Under the pieces are notes generated by a model. That model searched no databases. It was not told the DNA's origin and worked only from the letters and a program-made list of their open reading frames with translations. 64,000 bases of DNA, taken from positions 12,266 to 76,265 of the forward strand of contig NZ_DATEJY010000153.1 of assembly GCF_035277725.1 (NCBI RefSeq). The letters are read 5' to 3'. Each line of letters begins with the position of its first letter. The first letter of the stretch is position 1. This stretch comes from Dyella_B sp035277725. GTDB taxonomy: Bacteria > Pseudomonadota > Gammaproteobacteria > Xanthomonadales > Rhodanobacteraceae. Below, one piece after another: positions 50,052 to 59,570 of this stretch. A program made the translations under genes and the position numbers.

Positions 50052-50318
50052 ATGAGCACCGCACGCTTCATGGTCAGCGGGAGGGTGCAGGGCGTGTTCT
50101 TTCGCGCCAGCACGCGCAATGAGGCGGTGCGGCTTGGGCTGCATGGTCACGCGCGCAACCTTGCCGACGGCGGCGTGGAAGTGATCGCAAAAGGAAACGA
50201 AGACGCTTTGCGCGAACTGGAGCAGTGGCTTTGGGAAGGGCCGCCCGCTGCGAAGGTCACGCAGGTGGCCCGCATGACATATGACGGCGATGTGCGCGAA
50301 GGTTTCTGGGTTTTGTAG
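50052..50318 (+). CDS. acyP: Acylphosphatase
   Basis: 88 aa from MSTARFMVSGRVQGVFFRAS. Catalytic arginine lies in GRVQGVFFRA (about Arg18) and the catalytic asparagine in HARNLADGGVEV (about Asn36). It hydrolyses acyl phosphates. The stop codon TAG is that of a GTAG palindrome. Confidence 0.95.
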   Translation: MSTARFMVSGRVQGVFFRASTRNEAVRLGLHGHARNLADGGVEVIAKGNEDALRELEQWLWEGPPAAKVTQVARMTYDGDVREGFWVL

Positions 50319-50390
50319 GTTGGGTTAGCGCAGCGTAACCCAACGAATCGCTCCGAACAGGTTGGATTACGCTGCGCTAACCCAACCTGC
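50315..50390. repeat. GTAG-type REP palindrome (TTAGCGCAGCGTAA variety)
   Basis: Arms GTAGGTTGGGTTAGCGCAGC and GCTGCGCTAACCCAACCTGC. Supplies the acyP stop codon. Confidence 0.88.
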
Positions 50391-50410
50391 CATTCATCCC
50401 ACCTGCATAA

Positions 50411-52513
50411 CTACACGTTGATATCCGCCGGCGGCCGGCCGATGCGATATCGCGCGCTGATCGCCAGCACCGCACGCCGAAAATCCGCGGCGAAGCCCGG
50501 TATGTCGAACAAGGGATTCTTGGCCCGCTCTCGCGTGATGTGCTGCCGCAATGTCGCCAGCGCATCCTGATCGTTGCCCAGCGCCGTGGCCATGCCGATG
50601 AACGAGGTGTTGTCGCCCATGATCAACTCGGGAAGCCCGAAGTGATGCAGCAGGCTCGTCACCGTGCGCGATGCCATGGTGTCGCCGGTACGGGTGAGTA
50701 CCGGGCAGCCGGCCCATAAGGCATCCGCAGCGGGCGCGCGCGAGTTGATGGGCAGGGTATCCAGATACAGATCGACGTGCGCATAACGCGCCAGGTATTC
50801 CGCATAGGTCAGGCGCGGCATAAAGATCAGCCGCTCGGGTGCGATGTCGAGCGCACGTGCCGCCTGCTGCAATCGCTCGTTCGTGTTCGCCGGGCCGGTA
50901 AGCAGCCACAGCACGCTGCCCGGCACCTGTTGCAGGATGAGCATGCAGCGTGCGAATACGCCAGGATTGATCGCTTGCGTCTCGTTGAAGCAGGCGAATA
51001 CGATGCCTTGTTCCGGCAAGCCACAGGCCGCTCGCGACGGTACGTTCGCCTGCACGCGCGTGGGATCATTCGGCTGATGGCAACGCGGCAGGCGAATCAC
51101 TTTTTCGCTGACGTGTTCGCGCAGTTCGGGTGGCAGCGTGATCGCATCAGTCAGCAGGTAATCCATCCATGGCGCGCCGGAACTGCCGACATAACCAAGC
51201 CAGCCCACCTGGATGGGCGCCGGGCACAGGGCCATCAACTCGGCGTTACCGCGGCTGCGATAGCCATTGAGGTCGAACAATACTTCGATTGCCGTGGCGT
51301 GAATGCGTTGCGCCACCTGGGTGCGGTTCAACGTGGAAACATCGTGCAGTGTCGCTGCGGCCGAAAGGCGGCGACGTACGCTGCTGCCATCGTCGGGCGT
51401 GGTGGCAAACAAATGGATGTCCAAATCGCTGTCAGACAAGGCCTCGATCATGGCGACGAGATGCTGGCCGAATGCAGATTCGTTCAAGCCTTCAGTCAGC
51501 ATGCCGACGCGGACGGGTGTGTCCGGCATCGGCAGCGCATGGCGCAGATTCAGTTGCGGACGGAAGGTGGCGGCCTGGTTTTCGATGATCGATGCGTAGT
51601 TTTTGGCGCATTGCAGTTGCAGCCCGGCATCGACGTCTTCGCTCAGGAGCGCAAATGGATGAACGCCCGCATGGCCTTCTCCGACGGCATGGATGACGCG
51701 CTCGCTGAGTGCGTCGATTTCCTGCCAGCGACACAGGCGGCGGCACACGAACAGCAATTGCGCCATCACCGGCACCGAATCGGGTGCGCGTGCCAAGGCT
51801 TCGGTAAAGGCATCATGTGCGTCGGTGAGTTCACCGGCTTCGTCCAGCATCAAGGCCGCCTGGAACACGTGCTGCACATTGCCCGGCGCCAGCTTGCCGG
51901 CCTGCAGCAGCGAGGCGGCGCCTTCTTTGGGTTTGCGCTGCAGGTGCAGCAGATGCCCCAGCATGGCGTGGGCGACGTCGGTATTCGGCGCTTGCTGCAA
52001 CACCTGGCGTACCAGCGGCTCGGCCTCTGCGTAATGCCCTAGTTCCATTTCCGCACCGGCAAGGTTGAGGCGCAGGGCGGGATGTTGCGGCATACCCTGC
52101 AAGGCCTGCGCAAATGCATTGCGTCCCTGTACATGTTGGCCGGTGGCCATGTAGGCCGTGCCAAGCGCCTGCAGCAATGCTGGATGCCCAGGTGCCTTGA
52201 TCAATGCCTTCTGCAGGCGCTCGATGGCTGCGCCGATACGTCCGTCGGCCATGGCGAGGCTGGCGAGATTGCACTGCAGCTCGACGTCGTTTGGCGCGAG
52301 TTCCGCCGCGCGATTCAGCGCCGTTTGCGCATCGCGGCGGCGACCCACGCGCAACAAGGCGATGCCGTGCAAACGAATCAGTTCGGCCGATACCGGGAAT
52401 TGCCGCCGTGCCATCGCCGCGAACTGGGCCGCGTCTTCGTTGGCGTCACGCTGCAGCAGCTCGCCGAGCTTTTGCAGGATCGCGGTGATGTTGGGCGGTG
52501 GGGCGTCGGTCAT
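50411..52513 (-). CDS. TPR-containing O-GlcNAc-transferase-like glycosyltransferase
   Basis: 700 aa from MTDAPPPNITAILQKLGELL. Residues 1-280 are tetratricopeptide repeats (units such as ALQGMPQHPALRLNLAGAEM and VAHAMLGHLLHLQRKPKEG). Residues 330-690 match the GT41 catalytic region: HLVAMIEALSDSDLDIHLFA, DLNGYRSRGNAELMALCPAP, VGWLGYVGSSGAPWMDYLLT, and later SRAPAADALWAGCPVLTRTG. Bacterial homologues glycosylate proteins such as adhesins or flagellins; the target is unknown. It converges with acyP. Confidence 0.9.
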   Translation of the reverse strand: MTDAPPPNITAILQKLGELLQRDANEDAAQFAAMARRQFPVSAELIRLHGIALLRVGRRRDAQTALNRAAELAPNDVELQCNLASLAMADGRIGAAIERLQKALIKAPGHPALLQALGTAYMATGQHVQGRNAFAQALQGMPQHPALRLNLAGAEMELGHYAEAEPLVRQVLQQAPNTDVAHAMLGHLLHLQRKPKEGAASLLQAGKLAPGNVQHVFQAALMLDEAGELTDAHDAFTEALARAPDSVPVMAQLLFVCRRLCRWQEIDALSERVIHAVGEGHAGVHPFALLSEDVDAGLQLQCAKNYASIIENQAATFRPQLNLRHALPMPDTPVRVGMLTEGLNESAFGQHLVAMIEALSDSDLDIHLFATTPDDGSSVRRRLSAAATLHDVSTLNRTQVAQRIHATAIEVLFDLNGYRSRGNAELMALCPAPIQVGWLGYVGSSGAPWMDYLLTDAITLPPELREHVSEKVIRLPRCHQPNDPTRVQANVPSRAACGLPEQGIVFACFNETQAINPGVFARCMLILQQVPGSVLWLLTGPANTNERLQQAARALDIAPERLIFMPRLTYAEYLARYAHVDLYLDTLPINSRAPAADALWAGCPVLTRTGDTMASRTVTSLLHHFGLPELIMGDNTSFIGMATALGNDQDALATLRQHITRERAKNPLFDIPGFAADFRRAVLAISARYRIGRPPADINV

Positions 52514-52601
52514 GAGCTGGCGGCAGTGAAGCAAGATGAAAGGAGCCTGCCATCAACACCGGCATGATGAGCTGTTACGACTGGCCCCTGTTTGACCCAT
52601 T

Positions 52602-52687
52602 GTAGGTTGGGTTAGCGCAGCGTAACCCAACACGGTTCCCCGAAATCGATCAAATGGCGTGGGTGGTGCTGGGCTAACCCAGCCTAC
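52602..52687. repeat. GTAG-type REP palindrome (TTAGCGCAGCGTAA variety)
   Basis: First arm GTAGGTTGGGTTAGCGCAGC; second arm degenerate, ending GGGCTAACCCAGCCTAC. Confidence 0.85.
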
Positions 52688-52699
52688 GGGCTGCGGCCG

Positions 52700-53779
52700 T
52701 CAATGTCCGGCGAGCGATTTCAATTCATCCGCCTGATGTTCCCGGGTCAACGAGCCGAACAGCTCGTCCAGATGGCCTTGCATCACATCCGGCAAGTTGT
52801 GCAGATCCAGGCCGATGCGGTGGTCGGTGATCAGGTTGTCCTTGTATCGATAGGTGCGGATGCGCTGGCTGCGATCGCCGGTGCCCACCTGCAGGCGCCG
52901 CGATTGCGCCTGTTCGGCGGTCTGCTTGGATTGCGCCTCGTCGAGCAGGCGTGCCTTGAGCAGGCTCATCGCACGGGCGCGGTTTTTGTGCTGGCTGCGT
53001 TCGTCCTGGCATTCCACCACGATGCCGGTGGGCAGATGCGTGATGCGGATCGCCGAATCGGTCTTGTTGACGTGCTGGCCGCCGGCGCCGGAGGCGCGAA
53101 AGGTATCGACCTTGAGATCGGCCGGGGAAATGTCGATGTCTTCGATCTCGTCCATTTCCGGCAGCACCGCCACGGTAGCCGTGGAAGTGTGCACGCGGCC
53201 CTGCGATTCGGTCACCGGTACACGCTTTACGCAGTGCACGCCCGATTCGAACTTGAGCCTTGAATAGGCACCCTTGCCCTCGATGCGCGCGATGATTTCC
53301 TTGTAGCCGCCGTGCTCGCCCGGGTTTTCGCTCAGCACTTCCACCTGCCAGCGCTGGCGCTCGGCATAGCGCGTGTACATGCGGAACAGGTCGCCGGCGA
53401 AGATGGCGGCTTCGTCGCCACCGGAACCGGCGCGCACTTCGAGGAACAGGTTGGCTTCGTCGCGCGGATCCTTGGGGATCAGCAGCAACTGCAGTTCGCC
53501 GTCGAGTTCGGTGAGGCGCGTTGCCAGGCGCGAGATATCTTCGGCGGCCATGTCGCGCAAATCCGGGTCGTCGAGCATGGCGCGCGCATCGGCAAGTTCG
53601 CGTTCGGTATTGGCCAGTTCGCGCATGGCGTCGGCGACCGGCTGGAGTTGCGCGTATTCGCGCGAGAGTTCGCGGAAGCGTGTGTTGTCGGCCAGCACGT
53701 CGGCCTGGCTGAGCAGCAGGGCGAGTTCTTCATGGCGTTCGACGGTGGCTTCGAGTTTGCTGCGGATGGAGGGTGTCAT
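52700..53779 (-). CDS. prfA: Peptide chain release factor 1
   Basis: 359 aa from MTPSIRSKLEATVERHEELA. The GGQ motif lies in RASGAGGQHVNKTDSAIRI near residue 230, where it triggers peptidyl-tRNA hydrolysis; the PxT-type stop codon reader is in the middle domain (VPVTESQGRVHTS). Recognises UAA and UAG. Follows hemA on the same strand, as in E. coli, with a REP palindrome between them. Confidence 0.98.
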   Translation of the reverse strand: MTPSIRSKLEATVERHEELALLLSQADVLADNTRFRELSREYAQLQPVADAMRELANTERELADARAMLDDPDLRDMAAEDISRLATRLTELDGELQLLLIPKDPRDEANLFLEVRAGSGGDEAAIFAGDLFRMYTRYAERQRWQVEVLSENPGEHGGYKEIIARIEGKGAYSRLKFESGVHCVKRVPVTESQGRVHTSTATVAVLPEMDEIEDIDISPADLKVDTFRASGAGGQHVNKTDSAIRITHLPTGIVVECQDERSQHKNRARAMSLLKARLLDEAQSKQTAEQAQSRRLQVGTGDRSQRIRTYRYKDNLITDHRIGLDLHNLPDVMQGHLDELFGSLTREHQADELKSLAGH

Positions 53780-53791
53780 GTTTCTCCTTGC

Positions 53792-53867
53792 CGTCATTCC
53801 CGCGAGAGCGGGAATCCATGTGTTCTTGGTGAAAACGACCATGGATTCCCGCTTCGCGGGAATGACG
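53792..53867. repeat. REP palindrome, CGTCATTCCCGCGAG family
   Basis: Left arm CGTCATTCCCGCGAGAGCGG and right arm CCCGCTTCGCGGGAATGACG. Located 12 nt before the prfA start, within the presumed hemA-prfA transcript, so it may separate the two messages. Confidence 0.87.
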
Positions 53868-53965
53868 TCCTAAAGTCAAGAGGCGTCGTGGAGGGGAAAA
53901 GCTCAACGAATAAGGGAAGGCGGAATGCTAAAAATCCTGCGTCGCGCGGCAGCCAGCCGCACTCG

Positions 53966-55246
53966 CTATTCGTCGCCCGTCCCGACTTTTTCGTCTTCGC
54001 CCAGGCCATAGAGGCGACCCGCGGCATGCAGCAGATCGTAGTCGCCGCTGAGCGTGGCCTCGCGCAGCCGCGCGCTGGGATGGTGCAGCAATTTATTGGT
54101 GAGCGTGTTGGCCAGGAACGCCAGCGCTTCTTCCGGCGATTTGCCGCGCTGGAGCATGGTTCGTGCTTTTTCCAACACCTGGTCGCGATAGATTTCGGCA
54201 TGCGCGCGCAGGTCGACCGCGGGATTGCGCACGGTCAAGGCCCGGCGCCACGCCATGTAGCGCTCGACTTGCAGATCGATGATCGCATCCGCCTCGCGTG
54301 CGGCGGTTTCGCGCGAACGGCGGTTGTCGTCGATGACTTGGCGCAGATCGTCGATGCCATAGAGATAGACATCCGGCAGCTCGCCGACCGCCGGTTCGAT
54401 GTCGCGTGGCACCGCAATGTCGACCATGAACATCGGTTTGCGGCGGCGTGCGGCGATGGCCTTTTCCACCATCGCGCGCGTCAGCACAGGTTGCCGCGCG
54501 GCGGTGGAGGCGATCACGATGTCCGCTTCGGCCAGATGCTGCGGCAGATCGTGCAGCGCAACGGCGTAGCCACCATGTCGGCTGGCGAGTTCCTGCGCAT
54601 TTTCCAGCGTGCGGTTGGCCACGATCAGTCGGCGTACCTGCTTGTCGGCCAGATGGCGCACAGCCAACTCGATGGTGTCGCCGGCGCCGATGAGCAGCAC
54701 GCAAGCCTGGCGCAGATCCGTGAAGACACGTTCGGCCAGCCGCACGGCCGTGAAAGCCACCGAGACCGTGTGCGCGCCGATGCGTGTATCGGTGCGCACA
54801 CGCTTGGCCACCGCGAAGGTGTGTTGCAGCAGGCGATCCATGGGTGTCTTCAGCGCATGCGCCTCGCGCGCTTGCTGATAGGCATCCTTGACCTGGCCAA
54901 GAATCTGCGGCTCGCCGAGCACCATGGAATCCAGGCCGGTGGCGACCCGAAACATATGTCTCACGGCCGCTTCGTCATCATGGCGATACAGGAACTCGTC
55001 AAGCTTGCCGGGAGTCAGATGGTGATGACGGCTGAGCCATTCCTGCGGAACGTTTTCCGCGCCGGCGGTGACGCTGACGTAAAGTTCGGTACGGTTGCAG
55101 GTGGATAAGATCAGTGCTTCGTCAACGCCGGGTTCGTGCGCAAGTTCGCGCAAGGCGGCACCGGCCGCATCCTCGTCGAATGCCACTTGCTCGCGCAGGC
55201 TGACCGGCGCGGTGAGGTGGTTGAGCCCGAGGGCGATCAGCTTCAT
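53966..55246 (-). CDS. hemA: Glutamyl-tRNA reductase
   Basis: 426 aa from MKLIALGLNHLTAPVSLREQ. The catalytic cysteine is Cys50 in ILSTCNRTELY. NADPH-binding Rossmann motif LLIGAGDTIELAVRHL near 186, and the C-terminal dimerisation helix follows. First committed step of tetrapyrrole synthesis. Divergent from the TPR lipoprotein-lolB operon. Confidence 0.98.
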   Translation of the reverse strand: MKLIALGLNHLTAPVSLREQVAFDEDAAGAALRELAHEPGVDEALILSTCNRTELYVSVTAGAENVPQEWLSRHHHLTPGKLDEFLYRHDDEAAVRHMFRVATGLDSMVLGEPQILGQVKDAYQQAREAHALKTPMDRLLQHTFAVAKRVRTDTRIGAHTVSVAFTAVRLAERVFTDLRQACVLLIGAGDTIELAVRHLADKQVRRLIVANRTLENAQELASRHGGYAVALHDLPQHLAEADIVIASTAARQPVLTRAMVEKAIAARRRKPMFMVDIAVPRDIEPAVGELPDVYLYGIDDLRQVIDDNRRSRETAAREADAIIDLQVERYMAWRRALTVRNPAVDLRAHAEIYRDQVLEKARTMLQRGKSPEEALAFLANTLTNKLLHHPSARLREATLSGDYDLLHAAGRLYGLGEDEKVGTGDE

Positions 55247-55326
55247 GACGTGATGCAAATGGGGCGACGGGCTTGGGCCGGCGTAGACTAAGTGCGCCAA
55301 AATGGCGGATTGGTTGGAGGAATAGT

Positions 55327-57066
55327 GTGCTGAGCGGAACGGTCGAGTTCAAGCAAGTGCGGCGCTTTGTAGCTGGTGGATTGGTCGTGCTTGGGCTGGC
55401 CGGATGCGCGGCAGTGCCACAGCGGTCGAATACCCCCTCGGCGGCGTCGACACAGCCGTTGGCGCGGATGGTGGTGGCTACCCCGGACACGGATCACGAT
55501 TTGCTGGCCCAGTTGCTGGCCGGTGAATTGGCGTTGTCGAGCGCCGATCTCAAGGCCGCGTCGCAGTCGTATGACAAGGCGATGATGATCTCCAACGACC
55601 CCGAGGTAGCCAGCAAGGCCGTTGCCTTGGCCATCGCCATCCATGACCAGGATGCCGCCCAGCGTTCCATCGATCGCTGGCAGAAGCTCGGCGCGACACC
55701 CGCCCAACTAGCGCAGGCGCGGGCTCAGCTGGCGGTGGAGCAGGGCAAGACGGACGAGGCTCGCCGCCAGCTGACCTCGCTGATTACCAGCGGGGACAAG
55801 GACGCCTGGCGCATGTTCGGCCGCGTGCTGGTCGGCAGCCGCGATCCGGCGCTGGCCGGAACCCTGCTCGAATCCCTGGCCACGCCCGATCGCCTGCCAG
55901 CTGACCCCAAGGCCTGGTTGGCGATGAGCGAGCTGGGTGAACAATTGAACCGGCGCGCGTACGCGCAGCAGATCGCCGATGGCGCCTTGAAGCGCTTTGG
56001 CACGGCGGAAACCTACGCCTGGGCCGCGCAGCTGAAGCTCAACAATGGCGACCGCACCGGCGGCCTCAACCTGTTGCGCCAGGCGCAGGTGAAGGACCCG
56101 AACAATGTCGGCCTGCGGCTTACCTATGCATCCTTGCTCGGACAGAGCGGCCAGTATGCGCAGGCGACGCAGCTGCTCGAAAAGGGTCCGCAAAACGCAC
56201 AAACCTACGCGCTGCGCGCTGCCCTCGCAGCAAACGAGAAGGACAACAAGACGCTGCAGCAGGTCTACACGCAGCTGTCGCAGGCGCCCGACGACGTGCG
56301 CAACGCCAGCGCCTACCTGCTCGGCCAGCTGGCCGAAGTGCTGGGTCGCAAGGAAGAAGCCCTGAAATGGTACGACCAGGTACCCGACGACGATGACCAC
56401 GCGTTTGACGCCGACCTGCGCAGCGCCATCCTGCTGCAAGACCTGGGTCGCAGCGCCGAAGCGCACCAGCAGTTGGCCGAAATGCAGACGGATTACCTCG
56501 ATCAGCCGGCGCAATTGCGTCGCGCGTACGAAGTGGATGCCGATCTTTATCTGCGTGAGAAGCGTTATTCCGAAGCGATCGACTCCTTCAGCCATGCGCT
56601 GCAGGTAGCGCCGGATGATCCGGACCTGCTGTATGGGCGCGGGCTGGCGTATGCAGAGATCGGCAAGATCGATCCGGCCGTGGCCGACTTCCGTCGTCTG
56701 CTCGAGCTCAAGCCGGGCGACGTCGATGCCAGCAATGCGTTGGGCTTCACGCTGGCCGATGCGAATCGCGATCTGCCGGAAGCGGAACGGCTGATTACCG
56801 CCGCACGTGCGGCGAAGCCGAACGATCCCTCGATCGCCGATTCATGGGGCTGGTTGCAGTACCGGCTGGGACATCTCGATCAGGCCGTCGCCGCGCTGCG
56901 CAGCGCATGGCAGACCGGCAAGGATGCAGACGTCGGCGTGCATCTTGGCGAAGTGTTGTGGAAACAGGGAAATCGCAGCCAAGCGCAACAAGTGTTCGAC
57001 GAAGTGCGCCACGCTGACCCGCACAACGCCACCCTGCAACAAACCTTGAAGCGGCTGGAACCATGA
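55327..57066 (+). CDS. TPR-repeat lipoprotein
   Basis: 579 aa. GTG start with GGAGG 6 nt upstream. Lipobox VLGLAGC puts the lipid on Cys27. The rest is a run of tetratricopeptide-like helices (e.g. AELALSSADLKAASQSYDKA and LLYGRGLAYAEIGKIDPAVA). Such proteins precede lolB in many gammaproteobacteria and may assist outer-membrane assembly. It overlaps lolB by 4 nt. Confidence 0.93.
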   Translation: MLSGTVEFKQVRRFVAGGLVVLGLAGCAAVPQRSNTPSAASTQPLARMVVATPDTDHDLLAQLLAGELALSSADLKAASQSYDKAMMISNDPEVASKAVALAIAIHDQDAAQRSIDRWQKLGATPAQLAQARAQLAVEQGKTDEARRQLTSLITSGDKDAWRMFGRVLVGSRDPALAGTLLESLATPDRLPADPKAWLAMSELGEQLNRRAYAQQIADGALKRFGTAETYAWAAQLKLNNGDRTGGLNLLRQAQVKDPNNVGLRLTYASLLGQSGQYAQATQLLEKGPQNAQTYALRAALAANEKDNKTLQQVYTQLSQAPDDVRNASAYLLGQLAEVLGRKEEALKWYDQVPDDDDHAFDADLRSAILLQDLGRSAEAHQQLAEMQTDYLDQPAQLRRAYEVDADLYLREKRYSEAIDSFSHALQVAPDDPDLLYGRGLAYAEIGKIDPAVADFRRLLELKPGDVDASNALGFTLADANRDLPEAERLITAARAAKPNDPSIADSWGWLQYRLGHLDQAVAALRSAWQTGKDADVGVHLGEVLWKQGNRSQAQQVFDEVRHADPHNATLQQTLKRLEP

Positions 57067-57671
57067 AATCATTTTTTCGCGTTTTAGCGGCGATCGTGCC
57101 GCTGCTGCTGGCTGCGTGCGTACCACAGAAACTGGTGCGCAATCAGGGGGACGCAGTGTCGTTGGCGCAGCAAACCGCACGCGAGCAGCAGTTGGCCAAC
57201 GCCAACCACTGGATTTTGCAGGGACGGTTAAGTGTGTCCAATGGCAAGGAAGGTGGTCCCGGTACGCTGACCTGGGTTCAGGATGGGGATCATTACGATT
57301 TCACTTTCCGGACACCGATCGTTGGAAAGAGCTTCCGACTCACCGGCGGTCCCGACGGCGCGCTGCTGGAGGGTGTCGATGGAGGTCCGATGCAAGGACC
57401 CAGTGCTGAGGCATTGATGCGCCGTGCGCTTGGTTTGGACGTTCCCCTGGATGAACTGCGCGCCTGGGTGTTGGGTGTGCGGGCGCAAGGCGGGAATGCG
57501 CAGCTGAGCTTCGGCGACAACAAGCTGCTTTCGTCATTGCAGCAGGATGGATGGGAGGTGACGTATCCCACATGGGATACCCAGCATCAGCCGCCGTTGC
57601 CCAAGACGGTGTTTGCCGACAAGCCGCCATACAAGGTGAAGTTGGCCATTGACTCGTGGAGCTTGCAGTGA
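57063..57671 (+). CDS. lolB: Outer-membrane lipoprotein receptor LolB
   Basis: 202 aa. Lipobox LLLAAC with Cys19. The mature domain starts WILQGRLSVSNGKEGGPGTL and includes LTWVQDGDHYDFTFRTPI, typical LolB. It inserts lipoproteins delivered by LolA into the outer membrane. It overlaps the downstream acetyltransferase by 4 nt. Confidence 0.94.
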   Translation: MKSFFRVLAAIVPLLLAACVPQKLVRNQGDAVSLAQQTAREQQLANANHWILQGRLSVSNGKEGGPGTLTWVQDGDHYDFTFRTPIVGKSFRLTGGPDGALLEGVDGGPMQGPSAEALMRRALGLDVPLDELRAWVLGVRAQGGNAQLSFGDNKLLSSLQQDGWEVTYPTWDTQHQPPLPKTVFADKPPYKVKLAIDSWSLQ

Positions 57672-58228
57672 ATACTTCACAGGAATCAGGCTTGGAGGCT
57701 GCGCCGGCGTCATTTCGTATTCAACGCGCCACTGCCGCCCACATTGACGTCATCTGCGCCATCGAGCGCGAGGCAGTGCAGTTGTTTCGCGATCATCCGG
57801 CATGGCGATTCTATGCGCGCCTTTCCATTCCGAAGGACTTGCTGGCGGAGGAAATCCGCCGCGGCTTCGTGTGGGTGGCTGTGGAGGAGGCGAGCGGCGA
57901 GGTGGTCGGTTTCGTGTGGCTCGACGTGGAGCTGCATGGCGATGTGGTCAGCGTTGCCGAGATCGACGTGCTGCCGGCGTTTCATCGGCGTGGCATCGGC
58001 TCGGCCTTGCTCGAGCACGCGTGTGCGTGGGCGCAGGAAAAAGGCTATCGCCGCATCGATCTCGGCACCTTGCCCGACGTGCCGTGGAACGCGCCGTTCT
58101 ACGCCCGGCATGGTTTCATGGTGGTCGATAAAGACGATCCTGCCTACGCCTATGCGCGCGAGCGCGATCACGAGAATGGTTTTCCGGACGCGCTGCGCGT
58201 GTTCATGTCGCGCACGCTTTCGGCCTGA
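57668..58228 (+). CDS. GNAT-family acetyltransferase
   Basis: 186 aa. GTG start in a GTGA overlap with lolB; GGAG is 7 nt upstream. The acetyl-CoA motif is VLPAFHRRGIGSALLEHAC near residues 100-118, and the C-terminal YRRIDLGTLPDVPWNAPFYA fits the GNAT fold. Substrate unknown. Position is notable: in many gammaproteobacteria ispE lies between lolB and prs, and here this gene takes that place. Confidence 0.9.
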   Translation: MNTSQESGLEAAPASFRIQRATAAHIDVICAIEREAVQLFRDHPAWRFYARLSIPKDLLAEEIRRGFVWVAVEEASGEVVGFVWLDVELHGDVVSVAEIDVLPAFHRRGIGSALLEHACAWAQEKGYRRIDLGTLPDVPWNAPFYARHGFMVVDKDDPAYAYARERDHENGFPDALRVFMSRTLSA

Positions 58229-58255
58229 GCGCACACACGCGATCAGCAATTTGAA

Positions 58256-58284
58256 TTGACACGCATGGCGGTCCCCGCCACAAT
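58256..58284 (+). promoter_or_regulatory. Sigma70 promoter of tRNA-Gln
   Basis: TTGACA, 17 nt, CACAAT, ending 56 nt before the tRNA. The same hexamers and spacing occur before the tRNA-Tyr cluster. Confidence 0.7.
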
Positions 58285-58340
58285 TTTCTTTCTTTGCTTC
58301 CCGGTCGCTACGCTGAGCCGGGGCAAATACCAACGAATAC

Positions 58341-58417
58341 TGGGGCGTCGCCAAGCTGGTTAAGGCACGGGATTTTGATTCCCGCATGCGTAGGTTCGAA
58401 TCCTACCGCCCCAGCCA
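58341..58417 (+). tRNA. tRNA-Gln (TTG)
   Basis: 77 nt with encoded CCA. Acceptor TGGGGCG pairs with CGCCCCA. Anticodon TTG sits in the loop of the CGGGA/TCCCG stem, and the T-arm GGTTCGAATCC is normal. Confidence 0.97.
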
Positions 58418-58423
58418 TTTTGC

Positions 58424-58446
58424 ACAGGGGTCGTTCGACCCCCTGT
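58424..58446 (+). terminator. Hairpin after tRNA-Gln
   Basis: ACAGGGGTCG-TT-CGACCCC(C)TGT forms a 10-bp stem ending in TTT. Only a short T run, so partial readthrough into prs is possible. Confidence 0.55.
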
Positions 58447-58604
58447 TTGCGCAGTCATAGGATGGATTGCATCACCTCGGGCACTTGTGTGCTCGACGTT
58501 TTTCAAGCTCCATTCGGACGTGTACCGGAGGGGTGGTTGGAAGGAGCGAGGAGCGCGCCTTTCAATCCAAGCTGACTCAATGGCCTGGTTCTGAGGAAAC
58601 AACC

Positions 58605-59561
58605 GTGGATACGTCCAGCCCGATGCTGTTTACCGGCAATGCGCACCGTGCCCTGGCCGAGGATATCGCCCATCGCCTTGGCATCCCGCTGGGCAAGGCC
58701 CTGGTCGGCAAGTTCAGCGACGGCGAAGTGCAGATCGAGATCGAAGAGAACGTCCGCCGCCAGGAAGTGTTCGTGCTGCAGCCTACCGGCGCGCCGAGCG
58801 CGGAGAACCTGTTCGAGCTTCTGACCCTGGTCGATGCGCTCAAGCGCGCTTCGGCGGCCAGCGTTACCGCGGTCATCCCCTACTTCGGCTACGCGCGACA
58901 GGATCGCCGCCCGCGTTCGGCGCGCGTGCCGATCACTGCCAAGCTGGTGGCTCGCCTGATCGGTACGGCCGGTGTGGATCGCGTGCTCACGGTTGATCTG
59001 CACGCCGATCAGATCCAGGGCTTCTTCGACGTACCGGTGGACAACGTGTACGCCTCGCCGCTGCTGCTGGCCGACATCTGGCGCAGCTACAGCATGGACG
59101 ACCTGATCGTGGTCAGTCCGGACGTGGGCGGTGTGGTGCGTGCCCGCGCCATCGCCAAGCGGCTGGACGATGCGGATCTCGCCATCATCGACAAGCGCCG
59201 TCCCAAGGCCAACGTAGCCACAGTGATGAACATTATCGGCGACGTGGAAGGCAAGACCTGCGTGATGGTGGATGACATCGTCGACACCGCCGGCACGCTG
59301 TGCGCCGCTGCGGCCGCGCTGAAGGAGCGCGGCGCGCGCAAGGTGGTCGCTTACTGCGTGCACCCGGTGCTGTCCGGCGCGGCGATCCGCAATATCGAAG
59401 GGTCGCAGCTGGACCAGCTGGTGGTCACCAACACCTTGCCGCTGCGCGAGGATGCCAAGAATTGCGCCAAGATCCGCCAGCTGTCAGTGGCGGAACTGCT
59501 GGCCGAGACGATCCGTCGTATCGCCTTCGGCGAGTCGGTCAGCTCGCTGTACATCGACTAA
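58605..59561 (+). CDS. prs: Ribose-phosphate pyrophosphokinase
   Basis: 318 aa from a GTG preceded by GAGG at 8 nt; MLFTGNAHRALAEDIAHRLG follows. Motifs: FSDGEVQIEI near 38, PYFGYARQDRRPRSARVPIT near 95-114, and the PRPP site VMVDDIVDTAGTL near 221-233. Makes PRPP for nucleotide, His and Trp synthesis. A 187-nt leader separates it from tRNA-Gln. Confidence 0.97.
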   Translation: MDTSSPMLFTGNAHRALAEDIAHRLGIPLGKALVGKFSDGEVQIEIEENVRRQEVFVLQPTGAPSAENLFELLTLVDALKRASAASVTAVIPYFGYARQDRRPRSARVPITAKLVARLIGTAGVDRVLTVDLHADQIQGFFDVPVDNVYASPLLLADIWRSYSMDDLIVVSPDVGGVVRARAIAKRLDDADLAIIDKRRPKANVATVMNIIGDVEGKTCVMVDDIVDTAGTLCAAAAALKERGARKVVAYCVHPVLSGAAIRNIEGSQLDQLVVTNTLPLREDAKNCAKIRQLSVAELLAETIRRIAFGESVSSLYID

Positions 59562-59570
59562 GCCCCGTCT

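Noticed and set aside
53312..55108. 598-codon open frame on the plus strand
   Set aside because: Antisense to prfA and hemA; His/Val/Gly-rich shadow composition.
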